64,000 nt of DNA from Nocardioides immobilis (GCF_003515065.1 NZ_QXGH01000012.1:62001-126000), one strand, 5' to 3'; positions 1 to 8,898 are shown, counted from the stretch's first letter. Program-made: numbers and translations. Notes: a model not told the origin generated them from the sequence alone.

Positions 1-826
1 CGCGCTGGGCGAGGGTGCGCTGGAGGGGAGTGCGGGCCAGCGCGAGCAGCTCGGCGTGGCGCCAGACCATCTCCCGCCAGCCGCGCATGATCACGCCCGC
101 GATGGTCTCCTCGACGGTGCCGGCGTTGACGTCGTCGAAGGTCGGGTCGAACCGGCGCGCCTCCTCCGCGAACACCGGCGCGTAGAGCGAGTCGAGCCGC
201 TGGTTGTAGCGGTCGTGGTCGGCCTTGTGGCTGGTGCCGTCCGGTGCAGTGAGACCGACCTTGGCGATCACGTACGGGAAGTCGCGGTTGATGTGCGCGT
301 TCATCGCGAGCATGAAGTTGCCGAGGCCGGACACCGCCTTGTCGTCCTCGGCCTGCAGCGCGATCCGCCAGGCGGCGGGGATGCCGGTACGCCGGCCGCT
401 CTCCCAGCGGCTGGTGGTGTCGAAGTAGAGCTCCGCGAACACGGTGTCGACCCGGTTGAGCCACTTCTCGTCATCGAAGTAGCCCGACCGCACGGCGTCC
501 CGGACGTTCTCGGTGACCCGGAGGTAGGCGAGCGAGAAGATCGCGCTGTGCGAGCAGGTCGCCACCAGGCCGTCCAGCCGCTGGTACATCCGGTCGATCA
601 CCTCGTCGATGCACTCGTCGCCCCCGGACTTGCAGAGGTCGCCGGCGTAGTCCGCGCCCGGCACCGGCAGCGGCCGCAGCAACCCGATCAGCGAGTCGAG
701 CGGCGGCAGCACCAGCCCTCGGATCGGGTCGGGGTCGGGCTCGTCGGCCTGGGCCGGCACGAGCGGCGTGGCGACGACCACCAGCGCGAGAAGGATCCCG
801 AGGGCGGCGCGGGTCAAGGAGGTCAC
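1..826 (-). CDS. Secreted DUF5995 family protein (3' end beyond the window)
   Basis: Read on the minus strand from a GTG at 826. The first ~28 residues form a signal peptide: Thr/Arg n-region, a Leu/Val-rich core, then an Ala-rich cleavage region before an acidic Asp/Pro stretch. The mature part carries segments I recognise from DUF5995, such as YLRVTENVRD, LNRVDTVFAELYFDT and AMNAHINRDFPYVI. The frame is open to base 1, so the C-terminus lies outside the window. Function is unknown; it is probably exported. It diverges from metB and shares a short promoter region (827-870). An ATG two bases upstream is out of frame and hits a stop at once, so the GTG is preferred. Confident on the reading frame, fairly confident on the family. 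Confidence 0.75.
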   Translation of the reverse strand, partial: MTSLTRAALGILLALVVVATPLVPAQADEPDPDPIRGLVLPPLDSLIGLLRPLPVPGADYAGDLCKSGGDECIDEVIDRMYQRLDGLVATCSHSAIFSLAYLRVTENVRDAVRSGYFDDEKWLNRVDTVFAELYFDTTSRWESGRRTGIPAAWRIALQAEDDKAVSGLGNFMLAMNAHINRDFPYVIAKVGLTAPDGTSHKADHDRYNQRLDSLYAPVFAEEARRFDPTFDDVNAGTVEETIAGVIMRGWREMVWRHAELLALARTPLQRTLAQR

Positions 827-858
827 ATCCAGGTCCAACGACCGCCACGGTGCGCCGC

Positions 859-864
859 TACGCT
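859..864 (+). promoter_or_regulatory. -10 box of a likely leaderless promoter for metB
   Basis: TACGCT fits TANNNT and ends 6 nt before the GTG at 871, with no Shine-Dalgarno between. This spacing is typical of actinobacterial leaderless transcripts and supports the GTG start over the ATG at 850. Confidence 0.45.
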
Positions 865-870
865 CGCCGG

Positions 871-2031
871 GTGAGCCAAGAGCATCGCAGCAAGAGTGGC
901 TTCGAGACCCGCGCCATCCATGCGGGCTACGAGCCGGACCCGACGACAGGGGCGGTCATCCCGCCCATCTACGCGACCTCCACCTACAAGCAGGACGGGG
1001 TGGGAGGCCTGCGCGGCGGCTACGAGTACAGCCGCAGCGCGAACCCCACCCGGACCGCTCTCGAGGGGGCGCTGGCAGCGGTCGAGGAGGGGGAGCGCGG
1101 CTTCGCGTTCGCCTCCGGCCTCGCCGCCGAGGACACGCTGCTGCGTGCCCTCTGCCGGCCCGGCGACCACGCGGTCATCCCTGACGACGCGTACGGCGGG
1201 ACCTTCCGGCTCTTCGACAAGGTCGCGGTGCCGTGGGGGCTGAACCACAGCCCGGCCCCGGTCGACGACGTCGACGCGGTGCGAGCGGCGATCCGCCCCG
1301 GCGAGACGAAGCTGGTCTGGGTCGAGACCCCGACCAACCCGCTCCTGACCATCGGTGACATCGAGGCGCTCGCCGGCGTCGCGCACGAGGCCGGCGCCCT
1401 GCTCGTCGTCGACAACACGTTCGCGTCGCCGTACCTCCAGCAGCCGCTCACCCTCGGTGCCGACGTCGTCGTGCACAGCACGACCAAGTACGTCGGCGGC
1501 CACTCCGACGTCGTGGGCGGCGCCCTCGTCGTCCGCGACCACGAGGTCGCCGAGAAGGTCGGGTTCCACCAGAACGCCATGGGTGCGGTGCCCGGCCCGT
1601 TCGACGCGTTCCTCACCCACCGCGGGCTGAAGACGCTGGCCGTCCGGATGGACCGGCACTGCGACAACGCCGAGCGCGTCGCCGACTTCCTCACCAGCCA
1701 CCCGGCCGTCGGCGAGGTGATCTACCCCGGGTTCGAGACCCACCCCGGCCACGAGGTCGCGCAGCGGCAGATGAAGCGGTTCGGCGGGATGGTGTCGTTC
1801 CGGTGCACCGGCGGCGAGGACGCCGCGCTGCGCGTGTGCGAGCGCACCGAGGTCTTCACGCTCGGTGAGTCGCTCGGCGGTGTCGAGTCGCTCATCGAGC
1901 ACCCCGGGCGGATGACCCACGCGAGCGTCGCCGGCACCGACCTCGAGGTCCCGGCCGACCTGGTGCGGCTCAGCGTCGGGATCGAGACGGTCGACGACCT
2001 GATCGCCGACCTCGACCAGGCCCTTGGCTGA
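871..2031 (+). CDS. metB: Cystathionine gamma-synthase (PLP-dependent, Cys/Met metabolism)
   Basis: Cytosolic PLP enzyme of the gamma-family, 386 residues from GTG 871; an ATG at 850 would add seven Arg-rich residues. It joins an activated homoserine ester with cysteine to give cystathionine in methionine synthesis. Visible motifs are YEYSRSANPTR (cofactor/substrate region), FASGLAAE, VETPTNP, VVDNTFASPYLQQP and the Schiff-base lysine in HSTTKYVGGHSD (about residue 206). Gamma-lyase activity cannot be excluded, because the families are close in sequence. Neighbour order (metB next to greA and mca) matches Rv1079 and its neighbours in M. tuberculosis, which supports MetB. Its stop overlaps the next start by 8 nt. 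Confidence 0.9.
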   Translation: MSQEHRSKSGFETRAIHAGYEPDPTTGAVIPPIYATSTYKQDGVGGLRGGYEYSRSANPTRTALEGALAAVEEGERGFAFASGLAAEDTLLRALCRPGDHAVIPDDAYGGTFRLFDKVAVPWGLNHSPAPVDDVDAVRAAIRPGETKLVWVETPTNPLLTIGDIEALAGVAHEAGALLVVDNTFASPYLQQPLTLGADVVVHSTTKYVGGHSDVVGGALVVRDHEVAEKVGFHQNAMGAVPGPFDAFLTHRGLKTLAVRMDRHCDNAERVADFLTSHPAVGEVIYPGFETHPGHEVAQRQMKRFGGMVSFRCTGGEDAALRVCERTEVFTLGESLGGVESLIEHPGRMTHASVAGTDLEVPADLVRLSVGIETVDDLIADLDQALG

Positions 2032-3388
2032 CGGGACCGGCGGCGTCGTCCTCTGCGTCGACGTCGGCTCGACGTACACGAAGGCGCTCCTCGTCGACCT
2101 CGCCACGGCGACGGTGGTCGGGATGGCGCAGCGGCCGACCTTCGGCACCGGTGACGTGCTCGACGCGGTCGAGGCGTGCCGGGCCGAGCTCGCGGGCGTC
2201 GATGGCCGGACGAGTGGTGCGGAGGTCCTGGCGTGCTCGAGCGCGGGCGGCGGGCTCCGGGTCGCGGTCGTGGGTCATGAGGCGCTGGTGACGGCCGAGG
2301 CGGGGCGGCGGGTGGCCCTGTCGAGCGGCGGCAAGGTGGTCGGCGTGGTCGCGACCGCGGGTCGTGTGCCTGAGACCGCCGTATCCGAGGTTCTGGGACA
2401 CACGACTCCAGCAGAGGTGGACCTGGTGCTGCTCACTGGCGGCACCGACGGCGGCAACCGGGCAGCACTCGTCGACGCCGCCCGCGCGGTGGCGACGTCG
2501 GGCTTCGACGGGCCGGTGGTCGTGGCCGGCAACGTCGACGCGCGCGACGAGGTCGCGGAGGTCCTCGCCAGCCAGCCCCATGTGCTCGCCGACAACGCGG
2601 TACCCCGGATCGGGGTGCTCGCACCCGAGAGCGCCAGAGCCGCCGTACGGGCGCAGTTCCTGCACCACGTGATCGCCGGGAAGGGCCTCTCCGCCAGGGG
2701 CGAGGAGCTCGCCCGGCTGGTGCAGGGCCCGACCCCGGACATCGTGCTCGCGGGAGTCGAGCTGCTGGCCCACGGCCTCGACGAGGAGCGCCCTGGCATC
2801 GGTGACGTCGCGGTCGTCGACGTCGGCGGGGCCACCACCGACGTCTACTCCGTCGTCACCCTCGACGCGGAGCGGTCCGACGACGGTCTGGCCCACGAGG
2901 TGGTCGCCCCGACCGCGGCCACCCGGACCGTCGAGGCCGACCTCGGCATGCGGGAGTCGGCGGGCCTTCCCGGCTCCTACGTGCCGACCACCGACGAGGA
3001 GTACGCCGCCGACGAGGAGATCGCGCGCACCGCAGCAGCGACCGCCGTACGACGGCACGCCGGTCGGTCGCGCGTCGTCCTCTCCCCGGAGGGGCGGGTG
3101 GTCGAGCGCAGCGGAGTCGACCTGCGTGAGGTCACCCTCGTGATCGGCAGCGGCGGCGTCCTGCGGCACGGGCGACCCGGGGTGGCCCAGCGGGTGCTGG
3201 GTGGCCTGGTGACGGCCGACGACCCGGAGGGCTGGCAGCTGCCCGAGCGCGCGCGGATCGTCGTCGACGAGCGCTACGTCCTGATGGCCGTCGGTCTGCT
3301 CGCCGGGAGCCGTCCCGACGTGGCCTACCGGTTGGCGATGTCGCTCGGCACGGAGAGTTCTGTGGAGAGTCCTAGGGTGGGCGCGTGA
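2024..3388 (+). CDS. MutL/GlmL-family ASKHA ATPase (B12-mutase reactivase-like)
   Basis: 454 residues from a TTG overlapping the metB stop by 8 nt, so translation is probably coupled. The fold is an actin/HSP70-like ATPase: phosphate-1 loop CVDVGSTYTK near residues 11-20, a second DVGGATTDVYS near 265-275, and an adenosine-type GSGGVLRH near the C-terminus. Proteins of this family (PF13941) accompany coenzyme-B12 aminomutases such as glutamate mutase and are thought to reactivate them. No mutase or B12 gene is visible in this window, so the partner is elsewhere or the role differs. Confident on family, not on role. Confidence 0.8.
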   Translation: MADGTGGVVLCVDVGSTYTKALLVDLATATVVGMAQRPTFGTGDVLDAVEACRAELAGVDGRTSGAEVLACSSAGGGLRVAVVGHEALVTAEAGRRVALSSGGKVVGVVATAGRVPETAVSEVLGHTTPAEVDLVLLTGGTDGGNRAALVDAARAVATSGFDGPVVVAGNVDARDEVAEVLASQPHVLADNAVPRIGVLAPESARAAVRAQFLHHVIAGKGLSARGEELARLVQGPTPDIVLAGVELLAHGLDEERPGIGDVAVVDVGGATTDVYSVVTLDAERSDDGLAHEVVAPTAATRTVEADLGMRESAGLPGSYVPTTDEEYAADEEIARTAAATAVRRHAGRSRVVLSPEGRVVERSGVDLREVTLVIGSGGVLRHGRPGVAQRVLGGLVTADDPEGWQLPERARIVVDERYVLMAVGLLAGSRPDVAYRLAMSLGTESSVESPRVGA

Positions 3389-4788
3389 CTGACGACGGAC
3401 CCGACGAGGAGCCGGTGGACGACCCCGACCACGGGGTCGAGCGGACCGAGGACGAGCCGGAAGAGGACGAGCCGGGCGAGCCGGGCGAGGACGAGCACCG
3501 GCACCGGCCGCGCTTCCCGCGCCGGCGGCGAGGGTCGGACGACGATGAGCACGCGGACAGCGAGAGCGTCGAGAGCATCCTGCATCGCTTTGCTGCCCAG
3601 TGGGCGCTGGTGCGCGAGGAGCGCCGCGGCGGTCCCGCCCCGATCGAGACAGGCCCCTCCCGGTTCGACCGGGCGCAGGTGCCGTGGGGGCTCGACCTCG
3701 CCGCCGCCTGGGCGTGGCGGCTGGTGATCATCGCGGGCGCGGCGTACCTGCTGGTCTGGCTCGTGAGCTTCTTCGCGGTCATCACGATCCCCATCGCGGT
3801 CGCGCTCCTGATCAGCGCGCTCGCGTGGCCGCTCGTCCACGGACTGACCCGGCTCAAGATCCCGCAGCCGATCGCCGCCCTCCTCGTGGTCCTCGGCGGG
3901 CTCGGAGCGGTCGTGGCGCTGCTGACCTTCGCCGGGCAGCAGGTCGCCACCGGCGCCGACGACCTCGCCGACTCCACCGTCAAGGGACTGCAGGAGATCC
4001 GCGACTGGCTGCGTGACGGCCCGGTCAACGCCAGTGACTCCCAGATCAACGAATGGATCAAGAGCGCCGAGGACACGATCCAGCAGGGGTCCCAGGACGG
4101 TGGGACGATCGGCCGGGTCACCGAGGTCGGCACCGCCGTCGGGCACGTCGTGGCCGGGTTCTTCATCACTCTGTTCGCGACGTACTTCTTCCTCGCCGAC
4201 GGCGACCGGATCTGGTCGTGGCTGGTCCGGCTCGCGCCCCGCGTCGCGCGCGAGCGGGTGGACAGCTCGGGCCGGGTGGCATGGATCTCGCTGGTCCAGT
4301 TCGTGCGGGCCACGGTGATCGTCGCGGCGGTCGACGCGATCGGCGTGATGATCGGCGCCGCCGTGCTCGACCTGCCGTTCGTGCTCGCGATCGGGGTGCT
4401 GGTGTTCCTCGGCGCCTTCGTGCCGCTCATCGGCGCGACGATCGCCGGCATCGTGGCGGTGCTGGTCGCGCTGGTCGACCAGGGGCCGGTGGAGGCGCTC
4501 ATCATGCTCGCCGTCATCATCGGCGTGCAGCAGCTCGAGGGCCACGTGCTCCAGCCGTTCCTGCTGGGGCGGTGGGTGTCGCTGCACCCGCTCGGCGTGA
4601 TCCTCGCGATCGCCGGCGGTGTGCTGGTCGCGGGCGTGGTGGGCGCGCTGGTCGCCGTACCTCTCGCGGCCGCGGCCAACGCCGTCGTCCTGCACCTGGC
4701 GGAGCTGTCGCAGATGCCGGTCGAGGAGGCCGCGGAAGAGCTCGACAACGATGTCATCCATCCACCCGACGAGGTCCACCATGCCTGA
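3385..4788 (+). CDS. AI-2E family transporter (PF01594)
   Basis: 467 residues from GTG 3385, overlapping the mutL-like stop by 4 nt. Residues 1-75 are charged and probably disordered (Asp/Glu/Pro then Arg-rich). About eight hydrophobic segments follow from residue 110, with the C-terminal VQQLEGHVLQPFLLGRWVSLHP stretch (partly quoted, VQQLEGHVLQP then FLLG) characteristic of this permease family. Members export varied small molecules or ions, and few have a proven substrate. Location between metB and ilvA in one coupled operon hints at an amino-acid-related substrate, which is only inference. Confidence 0.85.
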   Translation: MTDDGPDEEPVDDPDHGVERTEDEPEEDEPGEPGEDEHRHRPRFPRRRRGSDDDEHADSESVESILHRFAAQWALVREERRGGPAPIETGPSRFDRAQVPWGLDLAAAWAWRLVIIAGAAYLLVWLVSFFAVITIPIAVALLISALAWPLVHGLTRLKIPQPIAALLVVLGGLGAVVALLTFAGQQVATGADDLADSTVKGLQEIRDWLRDGPVNASDSQINEWIKSAEDTIQQGSQDGGTIGRVTEVGTAVGHVVAGFFITLFATYFFLADGDRIWSWLVRLAPRVARERVDSSGRVAWISLVQFVRATVIVAAVDAIGVMIGAAVLDLPFVLAIGVLVFLGAFVPLIGATIAGIVAVLVALVDQGPVEALIMLAVIIGVQQLEGHVLQPFLLGRWVSLHPLGVILAIAGGVLVAGVVGALVAVPLAAAANAVVLHLAELSQMPVEEAAEELDNDVIHPPDEVHHA

Positions 4789-5998
4789 ACCGACGGTTAC
4801 GCTCGCCGACATCGAGGCCGCCCGGTCGCTCGTCGACGCCGTGGCGGTGCCGACGCCGATGCTGGAGTCGCGCTGGCTCTCCGCGACCGCGGGGACGACG
4901 GTCCACCTCAAGTGCGAGAACCTCCAGCGCACCGGCTCGTTCAAGGTCCGCGGTGCGGCCGTGCGGATCGCCCGGCTCTCCGACGAGGAGCGTGCGCGCG
5001 GGGTGGTCGCCGCGTCGGCCGGCAACCACGCGCAGGGCGTCGCACTGGCGGCCCAGCAGCACGGCATCCCGGCCACGATCTTCATGCCCGACGGTGCCCC
5101 CATCCCGAAGGAGCGGGCGACCCGCGGCTACGGCGCCGACGTCCGGTTCGCGGCTGGTGTCCTCGAGGACTGCTTGGCCGCGGCGACGGCGTTCTCGGAG
5201 GAGACCGGGGCGGCGCTCATCCACCCGTTCGACCACCTCGACATCGTCGCGGGCCAGGGCACGCTGGGGCTCGAGATCCTGGAGCAGGTCCCCGATGCGG
5301 CCACGGTCGTCGTCCCGACGGGCGGCGGCGGGCTGCTCGGTGGCATCGCGGTCGCGGTGAAGACGCTGCGCCCGGACGTGCGTGTGGTCGGGGTCCAGGC
5401 CGCCGGCGCCGCAGCGTTCCCGCCGTCGCTGGCCGAGGGACATCCCGTCCGGCTGCCGCACATGGCCACGATGGCCGACGGCATCGCGGTCGGCCGGCCG
5501 GGGGAGCTGACCTTCCGCCTGGTCCGGGAGTACGTCGACGACCTGCTCACCGTGTCCGAGGAAGCCCTGTCACGCGCACTCCTCGCACTCATCGAGCGCG
5601 AGAAGCTGGTGGTGGAGCCGGCCGGTGCCGCTGCCGCGGCGGCCCTGTGCGAGGAGCCGGACCGCTTCGCCGGCCCGGTCGTCGTACTCCTCTCCGGGGG
5701 CAACATCGACCCGCTGCTGCTCGGCAAGGTGATCCGGCACGGCATGGCGGCGGCGCGCCGCTACCTCAACCTGCAGGTCACGCTGGCCGACATCCCCGGC
5801 GGTCTCGCCCGGCTGCTCACCGAGATCGGCGGGGCCGGCGCCAACGTCATCGAGGTCGCGCACGAGCGGATCTCACCGAGCCTGCTGCTCGACGAGGTCG
5901 ACGTGCACCTCCAGCTGGAGACGCGTGGCGAGCCGCACGCGGAGGCGCTGATCGCGCGCCTCCGGGAGCACGGCTACACGGTGGTCGACCGGGGCTGA
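4781..5998 (+). CDS. ilvA: Threonine ammonia-lyase with C-terminal ACT domain
   Basis: 405 residues from ATG 4781, overlapping the upstream stop by 8 nt. PLP-dependent deaminase giving 2-oxobutyrate and ammonia from threonine, feeding isoleucine synthesis or threonine catabolism. The PLP lysine is K55 in TGSFKVRGA. ASAGNHAQGVA lies at ~80-90 and the phosphate loop PTGGGGLLGG near 178. Residues ~325-405 form one ACT domain (LNLQVTLADIPGGLARLL onward), which usually binds an effector amino acid. The single short ACT domain resembles the shorter TdcB/IlvA2-type enzymes more than E. coli IlvA. Last gene of the metB operon, convergent with greA. Confidence 0.9.
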   Translation: MPEPTVTLADIEAARSLVDAVAVPTPMLESRWLSATAGTTVHLKCENLQRTGSFKVRGAAVRIARLSDEERARGVVAASAGNHAQGVALAAQQHGIPATIFMPDGAPIPKERATRGYGADVRFAAGVLEDCLAAATAFSEETGAALIHPFDHLDIVAGQGTLGLEILEQVPDAATVVVPTGGGGLLGGIAVAVKTLRPDVRVVGVQAAGAAAFPPSLAEGHPVRLPHMATMADGIAVGRPGELTFRLVREYVDDLLTVSEEALSRALLALIEREKLVVEPAGAAAAAALCEEPDRFAGPVVVLLSGGNIDPLLLGKVIRHGMAAARRYLNLQVTLADIPGGLARLLTEIGGAGANVIEVAHERISPSLLLDEVDVHLQLETRGEPHAEALIARLREHGYTVVDRG

Positions 5999-6004
5999 GA
6001 CCCC

Positions 6005-6502
6005 TCAGACGGTGTAGGGCTTGGCGTCGAGGATGACGACCGTCTGCGGCTTGCCGTTGACCTCGTAGGTCACCGTCTCGCCGCGCTTGCGGCCGTTGAT
6101 CGCCTCGCCGAGAGGCGACTGGGGCGTGTAGACGGCGAGGCCATCGGGCTCGACGTCGCGGGCGCCGAGGAGCAGGAAGGTCACCGCCTCGTCATCGTCG
6201 TCGTCCTCGAACTTGAAGGTCACGACCATGCCGGGCTCGACGATGCCGTCGTCCGGAGGCGTCTCGCCGACCTCCGCCTTGCGGAGCATGTCCTCGAGCT
6301 GGCGGATCCGGAGCTCGATCCGGCCCTGCTCGTCCTTGGCCGCGTGGTAGCCGCCGTTCTCCTTCAGGTCACCCTCGTCGCGCGCGGCGCTGATCCGGGC
6401 GACGATCTCCTGACGCTGCGGACCCTTGAGGTCCTCGAGCTCCGCCTGGAGCTTGTCGTAAGCGTCCTGGGTCAGCCAGATCGTCTGGTCGGTCTGCGTC
6501 AT
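6005..6502 (-). CDS. greA: Transcription elongation factor GreA
   Basis: 165 residues, the usual length. The N-terminal antiparallel coiled coil (residues ~10-80) enters the RNA polymerase secondary channel and rescues backtracked complexes by stimulating transcript cleavage. The acidic tip region DEGDLKENGGYHAAKDEQ matches the family signature. The C-terminal FKBP-like domain includes SPLGEAINGRKRGETV. An AGGAG lies 8 nt upstream of the ATG. It is convergent with ilvA (6 bp between stops) and in M. tuberculosis is also found beside metB and mca. Confidence 0.95.
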   Translation of the reverse strand: MTQTDQTIWLTQDAYDKLQAELEDLKGPQRQEIVARISAARDEGDLKENGGYHAAKDEQGRIELRIRQLEDMLRKAEVGETPPDDGIVEPGMVVTFKFEDDDDDEAVTFLLLGARDVEPDGLAVYTPQSPLGEAINGRKRGETVTYEVNGKPQTVVILDAKPYTV

Positions 6503-6661
6503 CGGGAACTCCTGAATATGCGGAACTGCTCGTGTGGTGCCTGGCGCGAACTGGTCCGGATCGTCTCGCCCGCTTCGGCGCCCCCGATCAGCTCCGCGGG
6601 CGCCGGCTCGAGGCCGGACAGACTGACAAGTCTAACAAGCCGGCCGCCTGAGCGTGATTTC

Positions 6662-7072
6662 TCAGCGGGGGCGGGGCTGGCCCTCGGCCGTGCAGCCGAT
6701 GTTCTCGACAGCGGTCGCGCGACGCTCGGTCGCGATCTCCACGGGATAGTCCGGCCCGGCGTCCTGGTCGGGCACGAACGTCGCCTGCCCGACGACCGCC
6801 TTGTCGTGGGCGAGGGCCCGCACCGTGCACTGCGCGTCGACCGGGCCGTCGCCCCACTGCACCCGGATCACCGCGGTCGCGGTGTGGTCGTCGACGATCT
6901 CGGAGCTGATCAGCTCCGAGGACACCGGCGGGTCGGACTGGGCGATGGTGATCCAGGTCCACACGGCGGCGAGAACGCCGACCACGACCACGACCAGGCC
7001 GATGAGCACGAACCGTCGCCAGCGCGGGGGAGCGCCGTACCGCTCGGGCAGGGAATGGCTGTGGACGGTCAC
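6662..7072 (-). CDS. DUF4307 single-pass membrane protein
   Basis: 136 residues from GTG 7072. A short basic cytosolic segment (RYGAPPRWRR) is followed by one transmembrane helix at ~22-44 and a C-terminal domain outside the membrane with two cysteines (near 82 and 125). This matches the DUF4307 proteins found head-to-head with mca in actinobacteria (Rv1081c position). Function unknown. The start region is shared with the divergent mca promoter; only 41 bp separate the two starts. Confidence 0.8.
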   Translation of the reverse strand: MTVHSHSLPERYGAPPRWRRFVLIGLVVVVVGVLAAVWTWITIAQSDPPVSSELISSEIVDDHTATAVIRVQWGDGPVDAQCTVRALAHDKAVVGQATFVPDQDAGPDYPVEIATERRATAVENIGCTAEGQPRPR

Positions 7073-7100
7073 CGGTTCATGCTCGCATGGGCGACGCTTC

Positions 7101-7106
7101 TACGAT
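7101..7106 (+). promoter_or_regulatory. -10 box of a likely leaderless promoter for mca
   Basis: TACGAT with 7 nt to ATG 7114 and no ribosome-binding site. The same hexamer and spacing occur before rlmC and the cis-prenyltransferase gene. It favours ATG 7114 over the ATG at 7087. Confidence 0.5.
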
Positions 7107-7113
7107 CGTGCGC

Positions 7114-8040
7114 ATGTCCGGATCTCGACAGGCTCGATCAACGGGCGACGGGTCGCCGCCGCCGCGCGCGGGTCTGCGTCTGATGCACGTCCACGCGCAC
7201 CCCGACGACGAGTCCAGCAAGGGCGCTGCGTCGACGGCGCGCTACGTCACCGAGGGCGTGGACGTGCACGTGGCCACCTGCACGGGCGGTGAGCGCGGCT
7301 CGATCCTCAACCCGAAGATGGACCGGCCGGGGATCCTCGAGAACATCCACGAGATCCGGCGGCAGGAGATGGAGCGGGCCCGCGACATCCTCGGCGTCAC
7401 CCAGGACTGGCTCGGCTTCGTCGACTCGGGCTGGCCGGAGGGCGACCCGAAGCCGCCGCTGCCCGAGGGCTGCTTCGCGCTGGTGCCGCTGGAGGAGGCG
7501 GCCGCGCCGCTCATCCGGCTGGTGCGCAGCTTCCGGCCGCACGTGATGACGACGTACGACGAGAACGGTGGCTACCCCCACCCCGACCACATCAAGTGCC
7601 ACGAGATCTCGGTGTTCGCGTTCGAGAAGGCGGGCGATCCGTCGTTCGCCCCCGAGCTGGGGGAGGCCTGGCAGGTCAGCAAGCTCTACTACCACCACGG
7701 CTGGAGCTACGCCCGGATGGTGGCGCTGCACGAGGCGATGCTCGAGCACGGCCTCGAGTCGCCGTACGCCGATCGCCTCGAGCAGTGGAAGCGCGACCCC
7801 GAGTGGGACAAGCGGGTGACGACCCGGGTGCCGTGCGGCGACTACTTCGGCGTCCGCGACCAGGCGCTGCTGGCGCACGCCACCCAGATCGACCCGGACG
7901 GGTTCTGGTTCGCGGTGCCGCGGGAGCTCCAGCAGGCCGTGTGGCCGACCGAGGACTACGAGCTGGTCACCAGCCATGTCGTCTCCGAGCTGCCGGAGGA
8001 CGACCTGTTCGCGGGCGTCCAGGTGACGGTGGGAGAATGA
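7114..8040 (+). CDS. mca: Mycothiol S-conjugate amidase
   Basis: 308 residues from ATG 7114; an ATG at 7087 would add nine residues. Zinc amidase of the LmbE/PIG-L fold that cleaves mycothiol S-conjugates to a mercapturic acid and GlcN-Ins, detoxifying electrophiles in the cytosol. The zinc motif AHPDDES is at residues 28-34, and a second metal-binding HPDH follows GGYP. The full-length ~300-residue form with the SSKG sequence after the zinc motif fits Mca rather than MshB. The Ser/Arg-rich first 20 residues are encoded partly by a REP-like motif (7123-7139). Neighbours match Rv1081c-Rv1083. Confidence 0.93.
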   Translation: MSGSRQARSTGDGSPPPRAGLRLMHVHAHPDDESSKGAASTARYVTEGVDVHVATCTGGERGSILNPKMDRPGILENIHEIRRQEMERARDILGVTQDWLGFVDSGWPEGDPKPPLPEGCFALVPLEEAAAPLIRLVRSFRPHVMTTYDENGGYPHPDHIKCHEISVFAFEKAGDPSFAPELGEAWQVSKLYYHHGWSYARMVALHEAMLEHGLESPYADRLEQWKRDPEWDKRVTTRVPCGDYFGVRDQALLAHATQIDPDGFWFAVPRELQQAVWPTEDYELVTSHVVSELPEDDLFAGVQVTVGE

Positions 8041-8044
8041 GCCC

Positions 8045-8257
8045 ATGATTGTCGATCTGGTTCTGGCCGCGCCCAAGGACGAGGACGTGGTGGCCGGCCC
8101 GATCGGCTTCGTCATCTTCATCGCCCTGTGCCTCGCGGTCGCGGTCCTCGGCTGGAGCCTCAACAAGCACCTGAAGAAGGCGCACCGCGCCGCCGACGAG
8201 GGTGTCTTCGGCGACCCGCCGGTCGTCAACAAGACTGACGAGTCCACGAGCGACTGA
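8045..8257 (+). CDS. Small conserved single-pass membrane protein (Rv1083 position)
   Basis: 70 residues, starting 4 nt after the mca stop. One transmembrane helix at ~19-38 follows a short N-terminus, then a Lys/His-rich juxtamembrane stretch (NKHLKKAHRA) and an acidic tail. Small membrane proteins sit directly after mca in many actinobacteria, so this is probably the Rv1083 counterpart. Function unknown. Its stop overlaps the next start by one base (TGATG). Confidence 0.75.
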   Translation: MIVDLVLAAPKDEDVVAGPIGFVIFIALCLAVAVLGWSLNKHLKKAHRAADEGVFGDPPVVNKTDESTSD

Positions 8258-8898
8258 TGGTCGGCTTCGATCAGCTGCTCGGGTTCGGCGTCGCGGCGCT
8301 GGTCCTGATCGTCATCCCCGGGCCGAGCGTCGTCTTCGTCGTCGGCCGGGCCGTCTCCTACGGCCACAGGCTGGCCCTGGCCAGCGTGGTCGGCAACACC
8401 GCCGGCCTGTTCCTGGTGATGACACTGGTTGCGGTCGGCCTCGGCACGATCGTCGCGGAGTCGATCGTCGTCTTCACCGTCATCAAGCTCCTCGGCGCCG
8501 CCTACCTGGTCTGGCTCGGCGTCCAGGCGCTCCGCCACCGCCGCGAGATGCGGGTCGAGGCGGGCGGGGTGCGCAGCCCGCTGACCTGGCGACGCGCGGT
8601 GCGGCAGGGCTTCGTCGTCGGGGTGAGCAACCCGAAGGGCTTCCTGATCTTCGCGGCGCTGCTGCCGCCGTTCGTCGACCCGGACCGCAGCGCGGTGCCG
8701 ACCCAGATGTTCGTGCTCGGCTCCGTCGCGGTGCTCCTCGGGCTCGTGTGCGACACCGTCTGGGCGCTCGCCGCCGGCCGGGCCCGGGAGTGGTTCGCCG
8801 GGTCACCGCGCCGCGGCAGTGCGCTCGGCGCGATCGGCGGTACGTCGATGATCGGGCTCGGCATCAGCATGGCGCTCAGCGGTCACGAGAGCAGGTAG
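8257..8898 (+). CDS. LysE/RhtB-family exporter
   Basis: 213 residues with six predicted membrane segments. The N-terminus carries the family motif VLIVIPGPSVVFVVGRAVSYG, and a central VGVSNPKGFLIFAALLPPF also fits LysE/RhtB amino-acid and metabolite exporters. The substrate cannot be told from sequence. It starts within the stop of the small membrane gene, so it may be co-transcribed with mca. It is tail-to-tail with the following TetR gene, overlapping by 16 bp. No Rv1082-Rv1086 counterpart is known to me, so accessory DNA probably begins here. Confidence 0.88.
   Translation: MVGFDQLLGFGVAALVLIVIPGPSVVFVVGRAVSYGHRLALASVVGNTAGLFLVMTLVAVGLGTIVAESIVVFTVIKLLGAAYLVWLGVQALRHRREMRVEAGGVRSPLTWRRAVRQGFVVGVSNPKGFLIFAALLPPFVDPDRSAVPTQMFVLGSVAVLLGLVCDTVWALAAGRAREWFAGSPRRGSALGAIGGTSMIGLGISMALSGHESR

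Noticed and set aside
3325..5103. Long open frames on the minus strand (592 and 461 codons) opposite the AI-2E transporter and ilvA
   Set aside because: Arg/Asp/His/Pro-rich translation with no domains, mirrored on well-supported genes; a typical antisense shadow in GC-rich DNA.
5990..6016. Possible bidirectional terminator hairpin (CTGAG-N4-CTCAG) between ilvA and greA
   Set aside because: Stem of only 5 bp with no T-run and overlapping both stop codons; too weak to call.
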